DNA of 64,000 bases from Pachypanchax playfairii (Eukaryota > Chordata > Actinopteri > Cyprinodontiformes > Aplocheilidae): assembly GCA_006937955.1 (NCBI GenBank), contig SSNP01000172.1, positions 806,522 through 870,521 on the forward strand. Reading direction: 5' to 3'. Under the pieces are notes generated by a model. That model had not been told where the DNA came from. It ran no database searches and saw nothing but the letters and a program-made list of their open reading frames with translations. How positions within the stretch are numbered: position 1 is the first letter of the stretch; each line of letters opens with the position of its first letter. The translations under genes and the position numbers were made by a program. Shown piece by piece: positions 49,454 to 60,774 of the stretch.

Positions 49454-50508
49454 GGAGATGGTCAGGAGACCATGTGGAGACGGTCTGGAGATGATCAGGA
49501 GATGATCAGGAGACTATCAGGAGACTCTCAGGAGACCATCAAGAGATGATCAGAGGACTATCAGGAGATGATCAGAAGATGGTCTGGAGATGATCAGGAG
49601 ACTGTCAGGAGACCATCAGGAGATGATCAGGAGACTATCAGGAGACCATCAGGAGATGATCAGGAGACTATCAGGAGACCATCAGGAAATGATCAGGAGA
49701 CAGTCAGGAGACCATCGGGAGATGATCAGGAGACTATCAGGAGACCATCAGGAGATGATCAGGAGACTATCAGGAGACCATCAGGAGATGATCAGGAGAC
49801 TATCAGGAGACCATCAGGAGATGATCAGGAGACTATCAGGAGACTATCAGGAGACCATCGGGAGATGATCAGGAGACTATCAGGAGACCATCAGGAGATG
49901 ATCAGGAGACTATCAGGAGACCATCAGGAGATGATCAGGAGACTATCAGGAGACTATCAGGAGACCATCAGGAGATGATCAGGAGACTATCAGGAGACCA
50001 TCAGGAGATGATCAGGAGACTATCAGGAGACCATCAGGAGATGATCAGGAGACTATCAGGAGACTATCAGGAGATGATCAGGAGACTATGAGGAGACCAT
50101 CAGGAGATGATCAGGAGACTATCAGGAGACCATCAGGAGATGATCAGGAGACTATGAGGAGACCATCAGGAGATGATCAGGAGACTATCAGGAGACCATC
50201 AGGAGATGATCAGGAGACTATGGGGAGACCATCAGGAGATGATCAGGAGACTATCAGGAGACTATCAGGAGACCATCAGGAGATGATCAGGAGACTATGA
50301 GGAGACCATCATGAGATGATCAGGAGACTATCAGGAGACCATCAGGAGATGATCAGGAGACAGTCAGGAGACCATCATGAGATGATTAGGAGACAGTCAG
50401 GAGACCATCAGGAGATGATCAGGAGACAGTCAGGAGACCATCATGAGATGATTAGGAGACAGTCAGGAGACCATCATGAGATGATTAGGAGACAGTCAGG
50501 AGACCATC
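49454..50508. repeat. minisatellite, 11-bp unit with 33-bp higher order
   Basis: About 96 copies of an 11-bp unit over roughly 1055 bp. Three unit types differ in the last bases: ATCAGGAGACT, ATCAGGAGACC and ATCAGGAGATG. They mostly alternate to give a 33-bp higher-order unit, with occasional 44-bp units where one type is doubled. Toward the right end variant units (ATGAGGAGACC, ATCAGGAGACAG, ATCATGAGATG) appear. Since 33 is a multiple of three, frames stay open for long stretches (for example 49568-49978, repeating IRRPSGDDQET). There is no other sign of coding. Edges are more degenerate than the centre. Confidence 0.95.
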
Positions 50509-50639
50509 TGGGACTTCAGCTCTTCTCTTCTTCAGCTGGTTCTTAGCTGTGAAAGCAGCTGCTGTTTTGTGGTTGAGGGACAGACACACTGTCCTTACTG
50601 AAAGACTTAAGGTATAGGTTTAGACCTAAGCTGCTGGTG

Positions 50640-50925
50640 CACTGACCCCCTCTTTAAACCTGAACCTGTTGGGTTCAAATCCAGGCCGGGACCTTTCTGC
50701 ATGTAGTTTGCGTGTTCTCATGCATGTGTGTTCCAGCTTCCTCCAACATACCAGAACTATGCTTTAGTTTAACTGGTGACTCTAAATTGTCCCTACTTGT
50801 TTTTATGTGTGAGTGGTTCTTAGTCTATATCTGGCCCTGTGATTGACAGGTGACCTGTCCAGGTGTAGCCCAGCTGACCGCTGGAGATAGACACCAGCTC
50901 CTTGAGACCCTGAACCCTGTTTTTA
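50640..50925 (+). repeat. common teleost interspersed repeat
   Basis: The order GGGTTCAAATCCAGGCCGGGACC...GTGTTCTC...CCAGCTTCCTCC...GGTGACTCTAAATTG...TGGCCCTGTGATTGACAGG...GTCCAGGTGTAGCCCAGC...GAGATAGACACCAGC is a very frequent diverged repeat in fish genomes. A shorter fragment is at 3830-3918. It has no long frame. Its exact class is unknown to me. Confidence 0.7.
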
Positions 50926-52645
50926 ATTGAAGCTGCGTTCACCGCTCAGTGCTGTGTCGTGTTCTCGTTAATGAAGTGGTGCTATAACAAAAAGAAAAGA
51001 ACAGAAGGGGATTTTACATGAAATCCTGTATTTTCTTGGAGACACCTATTTATAATTTAAAGGATTTTCCACCAGAGCACACATGAAAATGAGTGAACTG
51101 TCCCTTTAAGATGATGAATTATTTTGGATTCCTTTGTAAAACACATTAAAAACAAACAAAGTAGAACAGTGAGCATCATCTTTTGTTGAACTCGTGATCT
51201 GGATCAGATCTGCTTGATGTTTAAATCCTATTTCTTTTAATGAAATTCAGCAGAAGTTGCATATTTGACAAAGTACTGGAATAATTTGAGTTCAATGGCA
51301 GTACTAAAAATTGCCCCAGACACCTTCAGTACATTAAACTGTGAACCACTCTCAACAGACATGTCCACTCCACCAAACAGAGTTGTGCTTTCTTAGTACA
51401 TAAATACTTTGACATCCAACGTTGAGTGAAGAGTCCCAGTAGCAACACGGGTCGCTGCCTCGTCTAATGGACACTGAATGCATCTGTTCTCGCATCCGGC
51501 CTCTTTAAGTCCCAGCGGTTCAGCATCACACGATGAGTCAGAAACTCAGTCTTGGATATAAGTTTTCATTTCAACAAAGTCAACATACATTTAAAAATAT
51601 AAACTTGTCTCAATCTCTTAATGCTTCACCAAAAATCACTTGATTATTTTTACAGTTCTGAAAAGAAACAGACCCGAAGTCTTCGACTGGGTTTTACACT
51701 TAAAGCTTAATAAATGAACATATGAAGAGTTCCTTTCCAAAGAGAGAGGGTCAAATTTAGAACTAATCTCCACTCAAGTGACTTATTATAAAAAAAGAAA
51801 ATACATTAAAAGGAAATAAGAGTTCTAAGTATTATAGGTGCTTGTTTGGTTTAACAGGATATTTAAAGGTATTTAATGTTACGTTTCAACTCATTTTCCT
51901 AAATCGTAACATATCTTTGGAAATGAACTCTTCCTTTGTAAACACAACAACAAAGAGTCAGAAAATGTCACTGTGAATTGACTCGATTATAACATGTGCT
52001 TTCATCTAACATTTTGAGTAACAATTATTTGAAATAGAAAGTTGCATTAAAATAAAGAGCGAAGCTGAATGAGCCGCAATATGGACGAACACATATTCCA
52101 CCTTAAATCTCGCATAGCACGTTGTCTGAGAAGAAAGTCTTAACATTTAAATATTTGATTTATTTTTTTACATAAAGGAATGTTCAAGAAAAACAATCAT
52201 TTTTATTTGTTTGATATATTTTTTTGTTTTTCTGCACTGCGTCTCCAGTGTCTCTTCCCTGTACACCTTCAGACCCCGCTGCACCTTTTCACTGTAGTTT
52301 GGATGTTATCAGATGAAAGAAGTTTGTGTGTATTTGTGGAACATTTGTGAAACAGGAAATGACTGATGTATCTTCTGTATTCCCTCTCGGACATGGTGGT
52401 GGTATCCTTTACTCTTGTCCTGTAAAGATCGTGGACTTTACAACAAATCTGCTCTTAGTCATGATTCACAAAAAGAGAATAAGAGTGATTCTTGTGAGAG
52501 AAAGAGAGAGAGAGGGGAGTGGGGTGGGACAGAAATCCCTCTTTCCTCCAAAAAAATGTTTCGCTCTTGTGCCCCAACCCTTCCCCACCCCCACCTCCCC
52601 TTGGATCTCCAGCTTGGTCCTTAAACGCCGGGTACAGGAGGCGTC
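50926..52645. other. probable 3' UTR and flank of the minus-strand gene
   Basis: AT-rich. The part nearest 52645 would be the 3' UTR of the minus-strand gene ending at 52646; several TTTATT (AATAAA on the minus strand) sites occur between 51590 and 52210, but none stands out. A small block at 51051-51105 (TTTAAAGGATTTTCC...AACTGTCCCTTTAA) has the ends of a TTAA-type MITE scrap. Confidence 0.4.
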
Positions 52646-52792
52646 TTACGGGTGGGAGAGCAGCACCAGAATCAGCCATCCCAGAATAAGCAGCAGTGAG
52701 AGGCAGACAGGCTCAGTACCCCGATCCGAAAGGCTTGGAGAGGGGAGAGTGGAGTCTCCCTCATCCCCCCACAATCTGTCGTTCTCATTCAC
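52646..52792 (-). CDS. last coding exon of an unidentified gene, hydrophobic C-terminus
   Basis: Minus strand: a strong acceptor (a T-tract then TTTAG|) precedes 49 codons including the stop. The peptide is VNENDRLWGDEG, DSTLPSPSLSDRGTEP, then a hydrophobic run VCLSLLLILGWLILVLLSHP ending at TAA. A C-terminal hydrophobic segment with almost nothing after it is what tail-anchored membrane proteins or GPI-anchor signals show. Exon 60729-60774 reads into it in phase. I considered GFRA4, a neighbour of ATRN in mammals, but the upstream exon lacks the expected cysteines. Gene not identified. Confidence 0.6.
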   Translation of the reverse strand: MNENDRLWGDEGDSTLPSPSLSDRGTEPVCLSLLLILGWLILVLLSHP

Positions 52793-53309
52793 CTAAAAAA
52801 AAAAAAAAAAAAGTCAAGTAGTAAAAAAAATAATTCCTTTTATCTCTGCAATAAAGTTTGACTCCCACTAAGGGGAATAAAAAGAAAGAGAATGTAAATT
52901 TAAAGAGGTTTTTGACCGGGCTTTCTTTAATGGACATACAGAACACAAAACTGTTTCAAATGTTTTTTTTTCCAGAAGGCGATCAAACATGACGGGTGTT
53001 AAATTGTTTCTTTCTACAAATACAAGTTGTGTGACGTTACGTTCAAACAGAAACATTTCCATGAAAGTAAATGATGTGTTTGTCCACACACGGTGTCTAT
53101 AATAAAACATTAACTCAAACCTCATGTGTAAATATATAGAAATCATATTTATATGTCCATGATTGAAATATGAGACATTAGTGCCAAGAGAAGGACCCAC
53201 TCCGATCATCTTTTGAGCTATTTTAGGATTAGAGCGTTTTTACCTAAAATCACAAAACCTGTGCTGTTTTCTAGGAAGTAGTTTCTGCATAGCTGCAGTA
53301 GCTCATTAG

Positions 53310-53798
53310 CGGTGTTGGGAATGTTACTTAGTAATTATAGTTACTCACTACTTGTTCCAAAAAGTAATTGAGTTAGTAACTGAATTACTCTACAAAAAAG
53401 TAACTAGTTACCTGAGTAAGTAACGGACTGCGCTACTGAAAAAAAAAAATCTTATGCTATGCAAATAAAACTGATTTTTTTCTCAACACATGGTCTGTTA
53501 GCACCAGGGATTGATCCTGTGTCATCTGAGTGAGAGTCAAACACATTACCACTAGCCTACAATGACTGGCCTGTTTTCGGAGCCATCCAGCCTCAATATA
53601 ACCACGTGTTCGTGTGTGTGTATCCACGTTGTGCAGTTTGTTTTATGGATTTGGTAACAAACTGCACGTTACGTTCACTAACGATAACGGCGTTGTAACA
53701 CTGGAAATTGTAATTACAGTAATTACATTATTCTGTTACTGAAAATCCAACCATGCTGCGTAACGCTGTTACTTTAAACAGCATTATTCCAAACACTG
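53310..53798. mobile_element. hAT MITE (GTGTTGGGAA type)
   Basis: 489-bp element flanked by the perfect 8-bp duplication CTCATTAG (53302-53309 and 53799-53806), ends CGGTGTTGGGAA and CAGTGTTTGGAA read inward. The interior is rich in GTTAC/GTAAC blocks near both ends (AAAGTAACTAGTTAC, CGTTACG), a pattern I know from a frequent fish hAT MITE family. Non-coding. Confidence 0.9.
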
Positions 53799-54150
53799 CT
53801 CATTAGCAAGACTCCACCACAGAACAGCATGAGTTCCAGTTACAAAGATCTTGTGGTTCCACAGACAGCTCACGCTGCACCTACTCAACAAAACTTTTTA
53901 ACTTCCAGAACATGCTGGTGAAGGTTCTCAGTCATCCAGGTCATGGTAATCCAAAAGGCTCAGATGAAGGCAACTGGACTTCTTTGGTTTCTTGCAGATG
54001 TTTCGCTTCTCATCCGAGGAGCGCAAAGAAAGGCAACAACTCAAATTCCAAAAACTACAGTCAAAACATTGGAAATAATTGGATCACCACCAGAGGACAC
54101 CAACAGTGGGTGAAAAACATGTCTCACAGAATACTCACACAAACAGAGAA

Positions 54151-54494
54151 CGGTAAAAATGGTAAATGGCGTGTACTTGTATAGCGCTTTACTCAGGTTC
54201 TAAGACCCCCAAAGCTGTCTGTCATTCACCCATTCACACTCACACGTTTGGTGATGATGAACTAGACACATATTGTAGCCACAGCTGTCCTGGGACACAC
54301 ACTGACAGAGGCGAGGCTGCCAGACACCAGCGCCGCTGGACCCTCTGTCCACCAAACAGGCAAAGTGGGTTAAGTGTCTTGCCCAAGGACACAACGGCCA
54401 GGCAATCTTTTTCTCTGGGCAGAGCGGGAATTTGAACCAGCGACCTTCCGGTTACTCGACGACCCGCTCTACCGCCTGAGCCACGGCCACCCCG
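54151..54494 (-). mobile_element. tRNA-derived SINE, copy 2, inside the Penelope-like element
   Basis: 344-bp SINE on the minus strand, flanked by AGAGAA (54145-54150 and 54495-54500), a probable target duplication. The tRNA-like head is at the right: GGGGTGGCCGTGGCTCAGG carries a box A-like TGGCTCAGGCGG (minus strand, about 54472-54483), and box B-like GGTTCAAATTC is near 54428-54438. The tail at the left ends in GCGCTATACAAGTACACGCC then ATTTACCATT. Removing it with one AGAGAA restores the Penelope reading frame (QTE then KNVLTKGLNF). Confidence 0.88.
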
Positions 54495-54500
54495 AGAGAA

Positions 54501-56190
54501 GAATGTCTTAACTAAAGGACTCAATTTCGCCCTTTCTCCACAACACATCCCCACAGTAGACTTCATCACTGCTACAGAATCTGCTATAAGAAACAATAAC
54601 CTAAAGGAAACGGAAGCTGAGGAACTGAGGATCAAGCAGCTCTTTGGAATGCGAAGACTCCACCTTCTAACCTGTCCCCACAAGAAAGAAAAGCCATCTC
54701 CTCCCTCAGCAAAGACCAGAGCATCATAATTCTACCTGCGGACAAGGGACGTTGTACGGTCATTCTGAATACAACGGATTACCACAACAAAATCATCACA
54801 CTTTTGAGCGACAGCACCACGTACGAAGCCCTAAAGAGGGACGCGACAAGCGGATACGAGAAGAAAATCATGGACCATCTACAGAATCAGCTAAAGGACA
54901 AAGTAATTGACCGTGCTTTCTACTACAGACTCTATCCAGGAGAAGTCACAAGGAAGGAACACCGCTCAGACCCATCATAAGCAGCATTAACTCGGTCACG
55001 TACAACATTGCGAAACATCTTTCCACTATCTTGGCCCCGCTGATTGGAAAGACCCAACATCACATTCATTTTGGATTTTGCAAAGAAAGTTAAAGATCTC
55101 AGATTGGCCCCAGGGGAAACCATCGTCTATTTTGATGTAACTTCACTCACATGTATACCCACAGACGAAGCAGTGGAAGCAGTTAGGCAATGGCTGGAAC
55201 AAGATGATTCCTTAAATCATAGGACAAACCTGGTTCCAGACCAGATCTGTACTCTCCTGGACCTCAAACACAATGACAAGTTTTGCAGGCAAAAACATGG
55301 ATGCGCCATGGGCTCCCCAGTATCACCTACTGTCGCCAACATTTACATGGAGGAAGTAGAAACCAGAGCATTGAACTCCTACAATGGAACAAAGCCAAGC
55401 CATTGGTTCAGGTATGTGGATGACACATGGGTCAAAATTCTCACGATGGAAGTAGAAGATTTTACCAAGCACATTAATGCTGTGGACAAAAACATCAAGT
55501 TCACCAGGGAAGATGCACACAATAAGCAACTGCCCTTCTTGGACTGTGATGTGCAAATTGAACTAGATGGAAGCCTCAGCATTGAAATCTACAGGAAACC
55601 AACTCACACTGACCAGTACTTGCATTTCGACTCACATCACCCTCTGGAGCACAAAATATCAGTCATCAGGACTTTACACCATCTGGCCGAAAACATCCCC
55701 ACAAAGACTGAAGGAAAACAAAAGGAAGAAAACCACATCAAGAAAGCTCTCCAAAACTGCAGATATCCTAACTGGGCCTTTGTGAAATCTACAAAGAAGT
55801 CTGGAAAACCTTCCAAAGCAGCTACCAGTAGAGAAAAGGCCAACAGGTGCAAAGGTACCGGCATCCCATATGTGGCAGGAGTCTCAGAGAAACTTAGAAG
55901 AATCTTTTCCAAACACAACATCCCAGAAAACTTTAAACCCAACAACATCCTCAGACAGAAATTAGTCCATCCAAAAGCCAAAACACCCAAACAGAAGCGT
56001 CGTTTATGCAGTCCAATGTCGTGAGGACTGTCCAGACCTTTACATTGGGGAAACAAAACAACAACTACACAAGCGCATGGCACAACACAGGAGGGCCGCC
56101 TCGTCAGGCCAAATCTCTGCAGTCTACCTACACCTGAAGGACAAGGGACACACTTTTGAAAATGACAAAGTACATATTCTACTGAATTCT
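54501..56190 (+). pseudogene. Penelope-like RT plus GIY-YIG endonuclease, frameshifted
   Basis: Read through frame changes, the order is KGLNFALSPQHIPTVDF (N-terminal block), SIIILPADKGRCTVILN (RT finger), LRPIISSINSVTYNIAKHL, then the long open frame 55044-56024 with YFDVTSL (motif A; the usual Phe after SL is lost), CAMGSPVSPTVANIYMEE (motif B), FRYVDDTW (catalytic YVDD) and a lysine-rich linker. Around 55995 the frame shifts and VVYAVQC...LYIGET...KRMAQHRR follows (GIY-YIG nuclease motifs) to about 56190. The piece FYGLPKIHKEG expected near 54950 is deleted. There are at least three frame disruptions. Confidence 0.88.
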
Positions 56191-57312
56191 ACTGAACTGA
56201 ACACAGTTTCAGTCATGATGTATTTCTGTGACCTGAACGTTTGAGACGTGCTCAATGCAGGAGGTGAACGGTTTTAATGCAAACAACATACACTGAACAG
56301 GGTCTTCAGGGTGAAGACAGAGCTACTTTTCCATGCATTGGTTTGTGAAATGAAACCACCATCTCCAAGATATTTTTTCAAAAAACACCCAAAAACTATT
56401 AATATTAATGGAGCAAAACAGAGAATTTTAAAGCTCAGATTAGTCTTTCCTTTTTGTTTATGTGTTTGACGATGCAGACATGGCAGGAAAGCAAAACAGC
56501 GTCTCCTGTGCAGATTCTTTGATAAGCTAACAAAAGCAAATTCCTAAATATAATTACCTGTGACTTGCATTGACTCAGTGGCATTTTATTTCATTTTATT
56601 TCAGTAGATCCTCAACGATCAAATAAAAAAGTCCTTGTTCAGAGGTGTCATATTTCTTTTATACGACTGAAGTCACAGAATGATTAAGACAGTTGAAACA
56701 TTAGTGTGTAGGACCAAAACGCTCTGAGGACACAAGACATAAAGATGTAATTTGGGTTTTTGGCTTTTTTTAAACTGCTTTCCCTCTGGAAATAAGTGTG
56801 GCCTAATTATATATTTAGCTTGTGAAGTTTATTTATGTCTGTTGGCAGATTGTCAATTATGTTATCTGCAGTGGTTTTTTTTAGATCCCAGCAGGAACAA
56901 AGTGCATTAAACAAAATTTCTCTGCCTGAAGAATATATATTATTCATAGTTTTCTCCTTGTTATTGAAATCTGCAGAATAGTGTGCATGTTTAATGTCAG
57001 AAAGACTCTGCTGATTAAAATTTATGTCTAACAAAATTCTGCTGTTTACTTTTCAAGGGATTTGCTACTGATAAATATATTTTTTATTTTTTAATAACAC
57101 ATTTGTGTCTGGTCACACAGACTTTTTCATCTATAGAAGATTACATATGACACAACTTTGCACAATCATTTGATTTTCTTTTCTGGCCATGATTGTCACT
57201 GTTTCCAAAAACACCTATTATATAGGTTATAACATGAAGAAAGGAAACATTGTGAAGTACCAGATCCCTTGACCTTATGTACTGTATGTAATGTTCATGA
57301 TAGATTATATTG
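56191..57312. other. no gene recognised
   Basis: AT-rich. No splice-flanked frame or repeat with clear ends. Confidence 0.45.
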
Positions 57313-57314
57313 TA

Positions 57315-57961
57315 CAGTGGTCGACGGTTATATGAACGACCTCGGTGCCCAGCAGTGTTGTGCATATAAGCGTTGTATGCATTTATCTGTCGGTGGTCAT
57401 TTGGACTGTAAACACGAGTAGCAGTGTTCAGTATTGATAACAGATAATCAGAAATGATGTAAAAAACGCAATTACAATATATTAGGAGAATAAAACTCTT
57501 AAACAGACCGAGTTATATACTCATAAAGTGGATCCACTATAACACTGGTAACAGATGTGCCAGATACATGTGCATGGACGTGACGCAATGGCACAGATTA
57601 AGTTACAGGTTTTCTATATCAGATATTAAGAGCTCATGATCGGGCACTAAAAACTAGAACAAATGTTACATTTGACACTATTTCACACTGAAGAAGTCTG
57701 TGATTATTTTTGGGCCACTGTCTGACAGCTTCAGCCAGACACGCGTGCGTAAACGCCAGAGCAGTCTAGTTCCAGGCACATGACAGTAACAGTGTGTGAG
57801 AACACCAGCAGAGGTGTACAGTCAAGTAACTAGTGAGAAACAGCGAGATTTAGTGAGATGCAGGTATGATACCGCCAAATGTTTTGTGTATATAAGCGTA
57901 TGGATTCTCTATGATGCAGGAACGTGCCCAGCAGTTTTGTGCATATAAGCGTCAACCATTG
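57315..57961. mobile_element. mariner/pogo-type MITE
   Basis: 647-bp unit between TA dinucleotides (57313-57314 and 57962-57963), with inverted ends CAGTGGTCGACGGTTATATG and CAATGGTTGACGCTTATATG. A second shared motif just inside, GTGCCCAGCAGTGTTGTGCATATAAGCG on the left and GTGCCCAGCAGTTTTGTGCATATAAGCG on the right, lies in direct, not inverted, orientation. No transposase. Confidence 0.75.
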
Positions 57962-57963
57962 TA

Positions 57964-59421
57964 TATGTATTCTATTAAAGGGCAGGACATTTACTGTGTA
58001 CTTGGGTGCAAGTTGCAAGTTTTAATGCTGTTGCATAATTACATCGCTGCTGCTGCTACTGGTGTCATATTTTGTTCTCACCTTTGACTTTTCTGTAGCT
58101 CATGTGTGTAATTCACATGTGGAAAATGATTAGGGAAGCCCACTCCGTGTTCCTCCTTCCACTTCAGAGGTTTTAAAAACATTATGAGGGAAACATTCAG
58201 TGTGTTTGTTGAAAACTCTTAATGTGAGTGATTGTAGGAGGTTGTGAGTTGAGATGCTGCTGGTGCTGGAGTTTTACTTTACAGAGTAATGACTTGTCAT
58301 TTTGTTGTTTATCTGAACTCATAAACCTAGATTACAGAAACAATGAACACTTGGGAGTTGCACCAAAAACATGGCGGCAACAAGAATCAACAACAACAAC
58401 AATAAAAAAATGAATATTACACCAGCAGCAATGGGCACAATATACAACTGGTACCAAAAACCCCCATTTCGATGTTGGTAGTGATACAATGCAACATTTA
58501 CCCCGAGAATGCAAAGTGTAAGAAGCAGCAATCACATGAACAACGTCTTGTTTACACAGTATATGCAAAGAACACGGAGGAATACGCCACTGATCTGACA
58601 AGCAATTGTAGATTCTATTATGCACAAAGCGAGAAAAAGTACCTCCATACAATAGAAGTAGAGTCGACACAGACAGAGCATTTCCATAGTATCACATGAG
58701 ATTATGTAACGTTGTTGGATCAGCTGATGTGTGAGGAGTATGTCATGTTTAAACTTACTCAATTTATGACATGGAGATTATGGCCAATAAATCTGCTGCT
58801 GGAGATCTTAGTCCTTAGGATAGATTAATCATCCCCAAACTTTGGGGTGGACCCCAAACACAAATCATGTTTCTATGCTATTTGACAGCCGAGGTGTAAT
58901 AGTAGATCTAATCAATAGACAACCCTGATAGAACTGACGACAAGCAAATGGAAAAATGTTTCTTCGCTTTAATAAAGGTAAAAAACAAAGTTTATTATTA
59001 AAGCCTTGGTCATAATGACCTGTATGAATGATGGGTTAATATAAACCTCCCAGTTCCTACGGGGCATAGCTTCTACCCACATTCATCAGAAGTTGGTACG
59101 GCTGCTGTTTAATTTGTAAATGCAACTTAAGGCCTTCTGTCATGAATCTATGGCAGAGCCTCTTGTTTTGTCTTCATGAACATCATAACCACTCGCTCTG
59201 TTTATCAGCCTTATTGAACTCACCTGTTTGGCTCTAACACTTATGTTAGCTTGATCCTTCGTTCCAGAACCTTCTTCTTTCCTAGTGTTATTGTTGGTGG
59301 TATCACACCAACCTCGGACTGCCCACTGACTCACCCTGTACTTGCTCCTCCATGGATTTCTCTTAATGTGCTTAACCGGTTTTTGGAAATTGATCTGTTT
59401 GGACCTACGACTCTGTCTGCT
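57964..59421. other. no gene recognised
   Basis: Open frames at 58472-58699 and 59251-59460 have no motif I recognise. This region would be an intron of the minus-strand gene. Confidence 0.45.
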
Positions 59422-59429
59422 CCCACGAC

Positions 59430-60479
59430 TAACGTTGCCAACTCCCTGAAAAATAAATAAGGGACACCTCGCTGGCGGGGCCGGCCAACCCGATTGCCTT
59501 CACCCTTCGTGGCATTGGGAAATTTTTTACCCCTTTTTTGTGTATAAAGTTATTTTTTTAACTATCTGACTTGAACCTGATTTAAGTAGATACCTTTTTT
59601 ATGTGTTCTAAACACATAGAAAACAAAATATTATTTAGCAATTTCATTTTAGTGCAAAATAACAAAATTAACAAAATAAAATTAGTAGCTTTCTTAAACA
59701 GAAACCTGTCCTGCCTACTTAAAATTGTGTAAATTAATAGGGCACATTTAGTGCAATAAGAAAGTGCAGTCTGTGGAAAAGCTGTAAATATAAAATATGT
59801 GTGCCCCAAAGTTCAGGTCTGTAGCTACAGTTGAAGTAAAAATAAAATGATTGAACTTGCAAACTCAAAAGCTCAATGCTACATTATACAGCCAATTTTT
59901 TTTCATTTGTATTTCTTTTAAGCTCTTGCTGCAGTAAGGAGCGCTTCTTAAGGTCAGTCAGTCCACCATGAGCTATGAAAAAAGTGCGATGGCGCTGCAG
60001 TGCGCTTTAGGTGTTCGTGTACTTTTTCTAGAACGGTGTTTCTCTTTTCCCATTCCTCCCTGTACTTTGCAGTCTTCTTCTTTTTTTCCCGGAGGAGTGA
60101 AAGCATTGCTGGCCGAAGGTGTACGATCGTCCGAGACCTGTAAAGAAGTGTCGGAGTCTGTCTCACTGTCACTCATGTTGCTTTGTTATGGTCGTCTGTC
60201 TTCCGGTATCTTCGCAAGCAGCCGCACCTCCACCAATGAGATAAGTGGGATTTTGTATTGTCATACTCGTGTGTAAGTGTGCTGTCAGCTGATTGGTCAC
60301 AGAGCAGGAGAGAACCTGGGAATAAGTTTACCTTATATTTTCATACAAAGTGTTGACGTTTTACAGACTAATTTTAAATACGGGACAAAGTGCGTCCCTT
60401 TTCAGGTCAATATGGGACGTGTACTTTTCTTTCTAAATACAGGACGATTCCATTTGTCAAGGGACGGCTGGCAACCCTA
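59430..60479 (-). mobile_element. hAT deletion derivative, 1050 bp
   Basis: Flanked by the perfect 8-bp duplication CCCACGAC (59422-59429 and 60480-60487). Ends TAACGTTGCCAAC and TAGGGTTGCCAGC read inward; subterminal AGGGACA/GGGACG motifs occur on both sides. It keeps what looks like the beginning of a transposase gene on the minus strand (59973-60176) but no hAT catalytic or dimerisation domain, so it is non-autonomous. Confidence 0.85.
59973..60176 (-). pseudogene. hAT transposase N-terminal remnant
   Basis: ATG starts MSDSETDSDTSLQVSDDRTP, an acidic serine-rich leader, then a lysine-rich stretch. In an adjacent frame the same bases give KYREEWEKRN, which resembles the K-Y-x-x-E-W start of BED-type hAT transposases, so a frameshift near 60060 is likely. 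No zinc ligands or RNase H-like motifs remain. Confidence 0.45.
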
Positions 60480-60728
60480 CCCACGACAGATTCCTGTAAG
60501 ATCGACACTGTCAGTTCCAACGGCTCAGAGGTCCCAACGTACGCTAATGTTTCTGGATTCTGATTGTGGATTATTGTTTGGACAGATGAAGAGGATTGAT
60601 GAGTATTAAACAAAGAGCAATGTGTTTTGAAATGGATTGCTAACGGCTAACAACTATCTGCTTGACTCCTCTTAAGTGACGTCACTTACCTGTGTCCCGC
60701 TAACCTGTGTGTTCTCTCCCACACTTAC

Positions 60729-60774
60729 CTGCATCTTGAGGTCTGCTGTCATCTGCTGAACATAATTCTTTGAC
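60729..60774 (-). CDS. internal exon of the unidentified minus-strand gene
   Basis: 46-bp exon on the minus strand with a long pyrimidine acceptor (TTTCTTTCTTTCTACTGTAG|) and consensus donor CAG|GTAAGT. Only one of three frames joins to the exon at 52792 without a quick stop: SKNYVQQMTADLKMQ, followed by VNENDRLW from the next exon. The heptad-like spacing suggests a coiled coil leading to the C-terminal membrane segment. The intron between the two exons is 7.9 kb and holds the Penelope-like element and three MITEs. Upstream exons should lie to the right of the window. Confidence 0.55.

Larger units (their letters stand above)
53910..56190 (+). mobile_element. Penelope-like element (Neptune type), split by a SINE
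   Basis: Plus-strand element. At the left, 53910-54010, is a terminal block (AAGGTTCTCAGTCATCCAGG...) that I know in the reverse orientation from many fish Penelope-like repeats; inverted terminal blocks are usual in this class. A reverse transcriptase follows, then a GIY-YIG endonuclease, the defining pair of Penelope-like elements. Frameshifts and small deletions show it is inactive. A SINE (54151-54494) sits in the N-terminal coding part. The right boundary, after the endonuclease fragment, is approximate. Confidence 0.88.

Noticed and set aside
49568..49978. 136-codon open frame repeating IRRPSGDDQET
   Set aside because: Produced by a minisatellite whose 33-bp period cannot create stops once a frame is open; no start context or splice signals.
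49454..50508. CRISPR-like array
   Set aside because: There are no unique spacers; the array is a plain tandem repeat in a vertebrate genome.
52646..52792. Identity as GFRA4, a mammalian neighbour of ATRN
   Set aside because: The upstream exon lacks the cysteine pattern of GFR-alpha proteins and reads as coiled coil; only the hydrophobic end fits.
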